From NCBI RefSeq assembly GCF_001676725.1, contig NZ_CP016172.1, positions 1 through 64,000 of the forward strand: a stretch of DNA of 64,000 nt, given 5' to 3'. The notes under the pieces are model-generated. The model made no database searches, was not told where the DNA came from, and saw only the letters and a program-made list of their open reading frames with translations. The position numbers and the translations under genes were made by a program. Source of the stretch: Bordetella flabilis. Lineage in GTDB: Bacteria > Pseudomonadota > Gammaproteobacteria > Burkholderiales > Burkholderiaceae_B. Shown in pieces: positions 54,790 through 62,643 of the stretch (within the stretch, counting starts at the first letter, position 1; every line of letters begins with the position of its first letter).

Positions 54790-55180
54790 TGAAACGCTCT
54801 CGCGGAAAAGTTGGGCGAAAAACGTTTCAGGGCAATGGACAGCCAAACGCAAAACCGCGGGCACGCCTTCGGGGCGTGCAAGGTACGGAAGTGTGCCGGC
54901 ACATCTTCTCTCATCCGGACTATGACCGTCGGCTCTGGATTCGGACCAGATCTGCTGACCCCGCCGACCGTTGCCGGACCGCGGGCGCTCGCGGGCTTGC
55001 CACATTGCGTGACCTACCGCCGGTGGGGAATTACACCCCGCCCTGAAGACGCACTGCAATGCCGCCCATAGGCGACATAAGGGGTATTGTAAGTCAAGTC
55101 CTACGGGCCCTGCGGCAATTCCGCGCTGGCGGCAGGGCTTAGGGCTTAGGGCGCCAGGGCGCCCTTGCCTGCAGGCGCCT
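54790..55180. other. 391-bp leader region of ribB
   Basis: This gene-free stretch holds the FMN riboswitch at about 54902-55052, its downstream expression platform (54790-54901, with a possible sequestering helix near the start codon), and an upstream part with TTGACT on the minus strand near 55090-55100 that may be the -35 box. Two AGGGCTT repeats and the GGGCGCC hairpin at 55149-55164 lie beside the SET-gene end. Confidence 0.7.
54902..55052 (-). promoter_or_regulatory. FMN riboswitch (RFN element)
   Basis: Read on the minus strand, the element begins with a TTCAGGGCGGGGTG block, contains AATTCCCCACCGGCGGT, continues with GGTCAGCAGATC, and closes with GACGGTCATAGTCCGGATGAG, all in the conserved order of RFN elements. 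It sits in front of ribB, as in many proteobacteria. Binding of FMN is expected to lower ribB translation or transcription. Confidence 0.95.
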
Positions 55181-55666
55181 TCAGGCTTTCTTTTTCTTTT
55201 TCTTGGGCAACGCCAGCATGGTGCCGCGACAGGTGGCGGCGCCGCACAGGCACTTGTACCCTTCCTTCAACGACTTGGTGATCTTGCCGTCCATCACCAG
55301 CCCGTAGTCGTAGAACAACTCCTCGCCACGCTTGAGGTCGCGCAGCGCCACGATATACACCCGCTTGCCGGCGCGCCCTTCCTGCGCTTCGCAGTTCGGC
55401 TCGCAGCTGTGGTTGATCCAGCGCGCGTCGTTGCCGTCGACGCCGCCGTCGATCACCTTGCCGGAGGTCAGCGAGAAGAAGAAGGTATGGAAGGGATCGT
55501 CCGGATTCGTCGGATGGCGGCGGTCCGCTTCCTTGGGGCTGATGCGTTCGCCCGTGTATTCGAGGATGCGCGTGCCCGCCGGGATCTTGCGGGCGGCGAA
55601 CACGCCGTTGCCGTGCAAGGGGGAGCGGCGCACGACGTGCCAGGGTTTGGAGATTTCTTCGGTCAT
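55181..55666 (-). CDS. SET-domain protein
   Basis: This 161-residue protein is almost only a SET domain. It has [22 protein letters not shown] at 19-40 (by position), the catalytic NHSCEPNC at 85-92, EELFYDYG at 115-122 and a post-SET-like CLCGAATC (Cys139, 141, 146). It ends in KKKKKKA. SET proteins methylate lysines using S-adenosylmethionine. Bacterial single-domain members occur in Burkholderiales and chlamydiae, and some modify ribosomal or nucleoid proteins. The lysine tail may bind nucleic acid or be a self-substrate. Confidence 0.9.
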   Translation of the reverse strand: MTEEISKPWHVVRRSPLHGNGVFAARKIPAGTRILEYTGERISPKEADRRHPTNPDDPFHTFFFSLTSGKVIDGGVDGNDARWINHSCEPNCEAQEGRAGKRVYIVALRDLKRGEELFYDYGLVMDGKITKSLKEGYKCLCGAATCRGTMLALPKKKKKKA

Positions 55667-55754
55667 GAGCAGCCAGGAACCACGCCGTCGGGCGCAGGAT
55701 GATGGGGGACGCCGGACTCGCGCCGGACGCGCGTATGCGTGAAATGACGGGGGA

Positions 55755-56228
55755 TTATATCGGTGCGGGTGGCATCAGCGGCAGCATCGATTCCTTCAGC
55801 CGGCGCAGGACGAAGCTCGACTTGCTGTGTCTTATGCCCGGTATGCGGTACAGCTGTTCGCGCAGCAGCCTTTCATAGTCGCGGGTATCGCGCACGGCGA
55901 TGCGTATGTAGTAGTCGTAGTCGCCGGAGACCAGGAAGGCTTCCAGCACTTCCGGGATCTGCGCCAGCGCGCGCCCGAACTCATACAGGGTTTCTTCGCT
56001 GTGGCTTTCCAGCGTCACGTGCACGATGACGGTGTCCATGAAGCCCAGCGCCGCCGGATCGATGTTGACGGTGTAGCCGCGGATCACCCCCGCAGTTTCC
56101 ATGCGCTTGATGCGGTTCCAGCACGGCGTCGAGGACAGCCCCACGGCCGCGCCGATCTCGTTCAGGCTGGCGCGCGCATTGTCCTGGAGGACACGCAATA
56201 TGGCGAGATCGAACTTGTCCAGATGCAT
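55755..56228 (-). CDS. Lrp/AsnC-family transcriptional regulator
   Basis: This 157-residue protein has the Lrp HTH (LDKFDLAILRVLQDNARASLNEIGAAVGLSSTPCWNRIKRME, by position 2-43). The RAM ligand-binding domain follows, with VLEAFLVSGDYDYYIRIAVRD. It diverges from the acetolactate synthase gene across 94 bases that include a CAG-N10-CTG palindrome with an AAATTT centre. It probably regulates that gene and itself in response to an amino acid, as Lrp-type proteins do for branched-chain pathways. Confidence 0.94.
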   Translation of the reverse strand: MHLDKFDLAILRVLQDNARASLNEIGAAVGLSSTPCWNRIKRMETAGVIRGYTVNIDPAALGFMDTVIVHVTLESHSEETLYEFGRALAQIPEVLEAFLVSGDYDYYIRIAVRDTRDYERLLREQLYRIPGIRHSKSSFVLRRLKESMLPLMPPAPI

Positions 56229-56250
56229 TTTCTTGAATTTCCGAGTTCGT

Positions 56251-56266
56251 CAGACAAATTTACCTG
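56251..56266. promoter_or_regulatory. Candidate Lrp-family operator
   Basis: CAGACAAATTTACCTG has CAG..CTG arms around a central AAATTT, close to the E. coli Lrp consensus in character. It lies 23 bases upstream of the Lrp gene and 57 from the acetolactate synthase gene, so one site could control both. Confidence 0.45.
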
Positions 56267-56322
56267 GGATTTGCCCTCAAGAGAGAAAATCAGGATAAAT
56301 ATTCCGCCGTATCCGTCCTAAC

Positions 56323-58146
56323 ATGGTCACCATGAATGACCGACTCCACACTCAGGCTTTGACCGGCGCCGATGCCGGCCGCGCGACGCCCCTTCCCAAT
56401 GGCGCGCGGATTCTGCTCGATACCTTGCTGGCCAACGGCGTCGATACCGTCTTCGGCTATCCCGGCGGAGCTGTCCTGCCCTTGTACGACGCGCTGTACG
56501 CCGAACCGCGGCTGCGCCACGTGCTGGTCCGCCACGAACAGGCCGCCGTGCATGCGGCGGAAGGCTACGCCCGTACGACGGGCCGTCCGGGCGTGGTCTT
56601 CGTGACGTCGGGCCCCGGCATGGCGAATACGACATCCGGCTTGCTCGACGCCATGTGCGATTCCATCCCGGTGCTGTGCATCAGCGGACAGGTCGCCACC
56701 AGCGCCATCGGGACCGATGCCTTCCAGGAATGCGACGCCATCGGTATCTCGCGGCCGGTCACCAAGTGGAATACGCAGATCCGCAGCCTGGATACGGTTG
56801 CGGATACGGTCGAGCGCGCGCTCCGGCTCACGCGCCAGGGACGGCCCGGGCCGGTGCTGGTGGATTTCCCGAAGGACATACAGCAGGCCTTGCCGGCGGA
56901 CCAGGACGAAGCGCTGCCCGCGGCGGAGCGGCACGGCGTGACGGCGCTCCGGGCGCGCCGTCAGGCCACCAAGGCCGCGTTCAAGGTGCCGCAAAGCGCG
57001 CTGCGCCGCGCCGCCGACCTCATCGCCCAGGCGCGCCGCCCGGTGTTCTATGGCGGCGGCGGGCTGATCAATGCGGGACCTGAGGCTTGCCACGCCTTCA
57101 CGCAACTGGTGCGCCACGTCGGCGCGCCATGCACGCTTACCTTGATGGGACTGGGCGCCTTTCCAGCCGGCGATCCGCAGTTTCTGGGCATGCTGGGCAT
57201 GCACGGAACCCTGGAGGCCAACCTGGCCATGCACCACGCCGACCTGATCATCTGCGTGGGCGCGCGCTTCGACGACCGCATCACGGGCAGGCTGGCGGAC
57301 TTCTGCCCCCATGCCCGCAAGATCCATATCGACATCGACCCTGCGTCGATCAACAAGGTCGTGCGCGTGGACGTGGCCATGGTGGGCGATTGCCTGCCGC
57401 TGGTCGGGGCGTTGCACGAGGCGCTGGCGCATCGCGCGCCCCCGGCCGAACAGCTGGAAACCTGGTGGCATCGCATTGAGCGCTGGCGTGGCAAGCAGTG
57501 CCTGCGTATCGAGCCGCGCGACGATGCCATCCTGCCGCAGCAGCTCATGCAGCGCCTGGATGCCGCGCTGGCCGGCCGCGATGCCATCGTGTCGACCGAC
57601 GTAGGCCAGCACCAGATGTGGGCGGCGCAATACCTGAAATTCGATGCGCCCAACCGCTGGCTGACGTCGGGCGGCGCGGGCACCATGGGTTACGGGGTGC
57701 CGGCCGCCATCGGCGCGCAGGTCGCGCATCCGGATCGCACCGTGGTCTGTGTCAGCGGCGATGCGTCCGTGCTCATGAACATCCAGGAATTGTCCACGGC
57801 CGTCCAGCACGATGCGCCGGTCAAGGTGGTCCTGTGCAACAACGGCTACATGGGCATGGTGCGGCAGTGGCAGGAGCTGATCCATGGCGGCCGGTACAGC
57901 CACAGCTACAACGCCTCGCTACCCGATTTCGTCGCCCTGGCGCGCGCCTTCGGCTGGGGCGCGGCGCGCGTTTCCGATCCGGCCGCGCTGGACGAGGCGC
58001 TGGCGCGCTGCCTGGAAAGCCGCGGTCCGTACTTCCTGGACGTGTGCGTGGCGGAGCAGGAAAACTGCTATCCCATGATGCCGGCGGGACAGGGCCACCA
58101 TCGCATGATGCTGGCCGGCGGCGTCTGGTACGAGGACGAGGCCTGA
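56323..58146 (+). CDS. Acetolactate synthase large subunit (IlvB/IlvI-like)
   Basis: This 607-residue TPP enzyme condenses pyruvate units to acetolactate or acetohydroxybutyrate. It shows [15 protein letters not shown] at 44-58, catalytic Glu72 in RHEQAA, the FAD/regulatory middle domain and the TPP segment [16 protein letters not shown] with Mg-binding Asn. No ilvH-type small subunit follows. It may be a catabolic-type or accessory synthase, or use a small subunit from the main ilv operon. ATG 56323 is used; ATG 56332 is an alternative. The Lrp divergent gene suggests amino-acid regulation. Confidence 0.9.
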   Translation: MVTMNDRLHTQALTGADAGRATPLPNGARILLDTLLANGVDTVFGYPGGAVLPLYDALYAEPRLRHVLVRHEQAAVHAAEGYARTTGRPGVVFVTSGPGMANTTSGLLDAMCDSIPVLCISGQVATSAIGTDAFQECDAIGISRPVTKWNTQIRSLDTVADTVERALRLTRQGRPGPVLVDFPKDIQQALPADQDEALPAAERHGVTALRARRQATKAAFKVPQSALRRAADLIAQARRPVFYGGGGLINAGPEACHAFTQLVRHVGAPCTLTLMGLGAFPAGDPQFLGMLGMHGTLEANLAMHHADLIICVGARFDDRITGRLADFCPHARKIHIDIDPASINKVVRVDVAMVGDCLPLVGALHEALAHRAPPAEQLETWWHRIERWRGKQCLRIEPRDDAILPQQLMQRLDAALAGRDAIVSTDVGQHQMWAAQYLKFDAPNRWLTSGGAGTMGYGVPAAIGAQVAHPDRTVVCVSGDASVLMNIQELSTAVQHDAPVKVVLCNNGYMGMVRQWQELIHGGRYSHSYNASLPDFVALARAFGWGAARVSDPAALDEALARCLESRGPYFLDVCVAEQENCYPMMPAGQGHHRMMLAGGVWYEDEA

Positions 58147-58172
58147 GCCGCCGGCTGGCGCCGTGCCGGCGC

Positions 58173-59606
58173 TCAATCGTGCTTGATGGAGATCGTCTTC
58201 AGCACGGTGAAGCCGTACAAGGCTTCGAAGCCCTTTTCGCGCCCATGGCCGCTCGCCTTCACGCCGCCGAAGGGCAGTTCGATGCCGCCGCCGGCGCCGT
58301 AGTTGTTGATGAAGACCTGTCCCGCCCGCACCTTGCGCGCCATGCGTAGCTGGCGTCCGCCATCGCGTGTCCAGATGCTGGCCACCAGGCCGTAGTCGGT
58401 CGAGTTGGCGATGCGCACCGCATCCGCTTCGTCTTCGAACGGAATGGCGGCCAGTACCGGCCCGAAGACCTCGTCGCGGGCCAGCCGGTGATCCAGCGGC
58501 ACGTCGCGCAGCAACGTCGGCACCTGGTAGTAGCCTTGCGCGGGCGCTCCGTCGGCGAGGCGGCCCTGCGCGACCGTGGCGATGCCGTCGCCCCGCGCCT
58601 GGGACAGGAAATCGGCCACGCGCGCCTGCTGGGTCTTGCGGATGAGCGGCCCGCAATCCAGGTCCATGTCCGCCGGCCCGGTACGCAGGGCGGCGAACGC
58701 GGCACCGACTTTATCCAGCACCGCTTCGTACGCACTGCGCTGAACCAGCAGGCGGCTTCCCGCCGAGCAGGTCTGGCCGGCATTCTGCACGATGGCGTTG
58801 ATGACGACCGGCAGCATGGCGTCGAAGTCGGCGTCCGCGAACACGATCTGCGGCGATTTGCCGCCCAGCTCCGTCGTCACCGGGGTGTGGTTGGCCGCTG
58901 CCGTCTGTGTCACCAGGATGCCGATGGAGGGCGAACCGGTGAACGAAATATGGTCGATGCCGGGATGGCGGGCCAGGGCGTCGCCCGCTTCATGTCCATA
59001 GCCGGTGACGACATTGATGGCGCCTGGCGGAAAGCCTGCCTCCGCAGCCAGTTCGGCGATGCGCAGCACGGACAGGCATGCGTCCTCCGCGGGTTTCACC
59101 ACGCAGGCGTTGCCGGCGGCCAGCGCGCCGCCGACGCTGCGCCCGAAGATCTGCAGGGGATAGTTCCAGGGCACGATGTGGCCGGTAACGCCATGCGGTT
59201 CGCGCAGCGTCAGGACGGTGTAGCCGTTCTGGTAGGGCAGGGTTGCGCCGTGCAGCTTGTCCGCCGCACCGCCGTAGAACTCGAAGTAGCGCGCGATGGC
59301 CGTTACGTCGGCGCGCGCCTGGCGGGTCGGTTTGCCGCAATCGCGCGATTCGATCGCGGCCAGTTCGTCGAAGTGGTCCATGACCAGCAAGGACAGCTTG
59401 AGCAGCAGGCGTCCGCGTTCCGCGGCGGTGAGCGCGCCCCAGGGGCCTTCATAGGCCTTGCGCGCCGCGCGCACCGCGCGATCGATGTCGGCGGCGTTGC
59501 CGCGCGGAATGGCGTCGAATTCGGCGCCGGTGGAGGGGTCGATGACCGGAATGAATTCTCCCGACGAAGACGCGACGGGGCGATTGTCGATGAAATGCTG
59601 CTGCAT
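58173..59606 (-). CDS. NAD(P)-dependent aldehyde dehydrogenase
   Basis: This 477-residue enzyme oxidises an aldehyde to the acid. Glu246 in TTELGGKSP and Cys280 in NAGQTCSAG are the catalytic pair, with IVPWNYPLQIFGRSVG and FTGSPSIG for cofactor binding. The family members closest in style act on betaine, aminobutyraldehyde or vanillin-type substrates, but the substrate cannot be fixed. It is convergent with the acetolactate synthase gene. Length and motifs are complete. Confidence 0.92.
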   Translation of the reverse strand: MQQHFIDNRPVASSSGEFIPVIDPSTGAEFDAIPRGNAADIDRAVRAARKAYEGPWGALTAAERGRLLLKLSLLVMDHFDELAAIESRDCGKPTRQARADVTAIARYFEFYGGAADKLHGATLPYQNGYTVLTLREPHGVTGHIVPWNYPLQIFGRSVGGALAAGNACVVKPAEDACLSVLRIAELAAEAGFPPGAINVVTGYGHEAGDALARHPGIDHISFTGSPSIGILVTQTAAANHTPVTTELGGKSPQIVFADADFDAMLPVVINAIVQNAGQTCSAGSRLLVQRSAYEAVLDKVGAAFAALRTGPADMDLDCGPLIRKTQQARVADFLSQARGDGIATVAQGRLADGAPAQGYYQVPTLLRDVPLDHRLARDEVFGPVLAAIPFEDEADAVRIANSTDYGLVASIWTRDGGRQLRMARKVRAGQVFINNYGAGGGIELPFGGVKASGHGREKGFEALYGFTVLKTISIKHD

Positions 59607-59793
59607 GCTGGACGACCTCTGGATGTCTCCCCTCGCCGGTTGCGCCTGGCGGGCCCGGTTGCCTGGGGTCTTGCGTGGCCGTGGCGGACGCGGCCGACAG
59701 GGAAAAGGCCGCGCGCCTTACAGGCGTCCCGCGGCCGCCGCGCGCCGCCGCGGCGACCAACAGTCTACGCCCGCATGGGGCGCGCGGGCCAGC

Positions 59794-59835
59794 GCCGGGC
59801 GGCGCCGGCCAACCCGTTGGCCGGCGCCGCCCGGC
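59794..59835. terminator. Long perfect hairpin downstream of topB
   Basis: A 19-bp perfect inverted repeat (59794-59812 with 59817-59835) closes a CCCG loop. It lies 18 bases past the topB stop on the minus strand and has no T-run. It is an unusually stable structure that may stop transcription or protect the topB transcript end. Confidence 0.5.
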
Positions 59836-59852
59836 GGTGCACACCGCGATCG

Positions 59853-62582
59853 CTAGGCAGCGCTCTTCACGGGTGCCTTCCTGGCTGCCTTCTTCGCCGC
59901 GGCTTTCCTGGCCGGGGCCTTCTTCGCGGCAGTCTTGGCCGCGGCGGCCTTCTTCACCGCCACTTTGGCGCCTGGCGCGGCGGCGTCGGTATCGCCACCC
60001 GTCGCGGACGGCGTACGCGTTGCCGCGGTCTTTGCGGCCGCTTTGGCCGCCGTCTTCGTGCCGGCCCTCGCCGTCTTCGTGGCTGTCTTGGACGGCGCTG
60101 CCCGACCGGCCGTTTTGGCCGCCGTCTTCTCGCCGCGTGGTTCGAACTCGAAGCCGATCTTGCCGTCCGGCTGGCGCACCAGGTAAGCCTTGAACTTGCG
60201 GTTGGTACGGCTGGACACGAAGCCATCCAGCAGGTCCGTCCGACCTTCGTTCAGGAGCTTTTCCATCTGCGCGCGCGAGATCTCCTGTTGCAGGATGACC
60301 TTGCCCGAGCGGAAGTCGCAGGTCTTGTCCGGACCGACGGCTTTCTCGCACACATAGCTCATGCCATGTTCGAACACGCGCGACTGGCATTTCGGACACG
60401 GCCCGACCGGCGTGTGGCCGGAGAAGTCCACCGGCTCGTTGTCCTCGGCATTGCTTTGCCCGAAGTCGAACTCCAGCTTGTACTCGTCGGTGATGCGCAG
60501 GATGGCGGCAAAGGGCCGGCCCATCTTGCTGATGAATCCTTGCAGCGGCCCGAGTTCGCGCTTGGCCAGCAACTCCTCCACTTCCGGCAACTCGAAGGTA
60601 CGGCCGCCGGGGTACTTGCTGATGGAGAAATCGCAACGCGTGCAGGCGTAGCGGCGATAGTTTTCCTTCACCACGCCGCCGCACTTGGGGCACGGCGTCT
60701 GCAGCGTGGCGTAGTCGCCCGGCACCGTATCGCGTTCGTATTCCTTGGCGCGCTTGACGATGACCTGGGTCATCTGTGCGATCTCGCGCATGAACGCATC
60801 GCGCGCCAGGCCGCCCTGCTCGATCTGCTTGAGCTTGTGCTCCCATTCCCCGGTGAGTTCCGGCGACGTCAATTCGGCCACGTCCAGTCCAGACAGCAGC
60901 GTCATCAACTGGCGCGCCTTGGCCGTCGGGACCAGGTCGCGCCCTTCGCGCCGCAGGTAGGCTTCGTTGAGCAAGCCTTCGATAATCGCCGCGCGCGTGG
61001 CCGGCGTGCCGAGGCCGCGCTCGGACATCGCCTCGCGCAGCTCTTCGTCTTCGACCAGCTTGCCCGCGCCTTCCATGGCCGACAGCAGCGTGCCTTCGTT
61101 GTAGCGTGGCGGCGGCTTGGTCGTCAGGCCCACGGCGTCGACTTCTTCGGTGCGCACCCGTTCGCCTTCCGCGACGGGCACCAGGTTGGCATCCTCGTCC
61201 TGGGCTTCCTTGCCGTATACGGCAAGCCATCCCGGCGCCACCAGCACCTTGCCGTCGGTCCGGAAACGGTGGCCCTGCACTTGCGTCATGCGGGTCGTGA
61301 CGCGGTACTCCGCCGCGGGGAAGAACACGGCCAGGAAGCGCTTGAGCACCAGGTCATACAGCTTGGCTTCGGCCTCGCTGAGATCGCGCGGCACTTGCAG
61401 CGTCGGGATGATGGCGAAGTGGTCCGAGACCTTCTTGTTGTCGAAGATGCGGCGGTTCGGCTTCACCCAGTTCTGCGCGATGATGTGCGCGGCGTGCCGC
61501 GCCGAGGCCGCGGCGGGACCGGTCTGCGCGTCGCCCAACGTGCGCAGCGTGTCGCGCACCGTCGTGATGTAGTCCTCGGGCAGGTAGCGCGAGTCGGTCC
61601 GCGGATAGGTCAGGGCTTTGTGGCGTTCATACAGGCTTTGCGCCAGCGCCAGCGTGGTCTTGGCGGAAAAGCCGAAGCGGCCGTTGGCCTCGCGTTGCAG
61701 GGAGGTCAGGTCGTACAGCGCGGGCGACAACTGCGTGGAAGGCTTGGATTCCTCCGTGACAACCCCATGCTGCTCGCGGCAGGCGGCGACCACGCTCTGG
61801 GCAGCCGCCTCCGACCACAGGCGCGATTCGCGCTTTTCCGGATCGCGTTCGTCGCGCTTGAAGTCGGGGTCGATCCAGCGGCCTTCATACAAGCCGGCAG
61901 CCGCGACGAAGGTCGCGCGCACTTCCCAGTAGTCGCGCGGCACGAAGGCCCGGATCCGGTTCTCGCGTTCGTGCACGATCGCCAGCGTCGGAGTCTGCAC
62001 GCGCCCGACGGGTGTCTTGAAGAAACCGCCGTCCTTGCTGTTGAAGGCGGTCATGGCGCGCGTGCCGTTGATACCCACCAGCCAGTCCGCCTCGGCGCGC
62101 GAACGCGCGGCCGCCTCGAGCGGTTTCATTACGGTGTCGTCGCGCAGGTTGGCGAAGGCCTCGCGTATGGCGGCCTGGGTCATCGACTGCAGCCACAAGC
62201 GGCGTATCGGCTTGTTTACACCGGCATACTGGATGATGTAACGAAAGATCAGTTCACCTTCGCGGCCGGCGTCGCAAGCATTGATGATGCTGTCGACGTC
62301 CTTGCGTTTGGCCAGGCGGACCAGCAGCTTCAACCGTTCGCTCGATCGCTTGTCCGTCGGTCCCAATTCGAATTGCGGGGGAATGACCGGCAGATGGGTG
62401 AAGCTCCATTTTCCTTTGACGGGATCGTTCGGCGCGACCAGGCTCAGCAAATGGCCGACGCTGGAAGCAAGAACGTAACGTTCACTTTCAAAGTATTCCC
62501 CTTCACGCGCGAACCCTCCCAGGGCGCGTGATATATCCAGGGCGACCGAGGGCTTCTCGGCAATAATCAACGTTTTGCTCAT
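59853..62582 (-). CDS. topB: DNA topoisomerase III with Ala/Lys-rich tail
   Basis: This 909-residue type IA topoisomerase relaxes and decatenates DNA through a single-strand break. The Toprim domain starts KTLIIAEKPSVALDISRALGG and includes ACDAGREGELIF. The catalytic Tyr326 lies in LTYPRTDSRYL. Two C-terminal zinc fingers (CPKCGGVVKENYRRYACTRC and a later CPKC..C..C) follow. Residues from about 816 form a roughly 90-residue Ala/Lys-rich stretch of KTAAK-type repeats, like histone H1 or Bordetella BpH-type proteins, which should bind DNA. ATG 62582 (MSKTLII) is the conserved start. Confidence 0.96.
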   Translation of the reverse strand: MSKTLIIAEKPSVALDISRALGGFAREGEYFESERYVLASSVGHLLSLVAPNDPVKGKWSFTHLPVIPPQFELGPTDKRSSERLKLLVRLAKRKDVDSIINACDAGREGELIFRYIIQYAGVNKPIRRLWLQSMTQAAIREAFANLRDDTVMKPLEAAARSRAEADWLVGINGTRAMTAFNSKDGGFFKTPVGRVQTPTLAIVHERENRIRAFVPRDYWEVRATFVAAAGLYEGRWIDPDFKRDERDPEKRESRLWSEAAAQSVVAACREQHGVVTEESKPSTQLSPALYDLTSLQREANGRFGFSAKTTLALAQSLYERHKALTYPRTDSRYLPEDYITTVRDTLRTLGDAQTGPAAASARHAAHIIAQNWVKPNRRIFDNKKVSDHFAIIPTLQVPRDLSEAEAKLYDLVLKRFLAVFFPAAEYRVTTRMTQVQGHRFRTDGKVLVAPGWLAVYGKEAQDEDANLVPVAEGERVRTEEVDAVGLTTKPPPRYNEGTLLSAMEGAGKLVEDEELREAMSERGLGTPATRAAIIEGLLNEAYLRREGRDLVPTAKARQLMTLLSGLDVAELTSPELTGEWEHKLKQIEQGGLARDAFMREIAQMTQVIVKRAKEYERDTVPGDYATLQTPCPKCGGVVKENYRRYACTRCDFSISKYPGGRTFELPEVEELLAKRELGPLQGFISKMGRPFAAILRITDEYKLEFDFGQSNAEDNEPVDFSGHTPVGPCPKCQSRVFEHGMSYVCEKAVGPDKTCDFRSGKVILQQEISRAQMEKLLNEGRTDLLDGFVSSRTNRKFKAYLVRQPDGKIGFEFEPRGEKTAAKTAGRAAPSKTATKTARAGTKTAAKAAAKTAATRTPSATGGDTDAAAPGAKVAVKKAAAAKTAAKKAPARKAAAKKAARKAPVKSAA

Positions 62583-62643
62583 GTGTGTCCAATGGCGGCG
62601 GCCCGCCGCAATAGCGCGGATGATAAGAGCGGAGTTTCGCCAC

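Noticed and set aside
58488..62531. A plus-strand open frame of more than 1300 codons across aldehyde dehydrogenase and topB
   Set aside because: It lies antisense to two genes with complete catalytic motifs and has no recognisable domain. GC-rich third positions routinely produce such long shadows.
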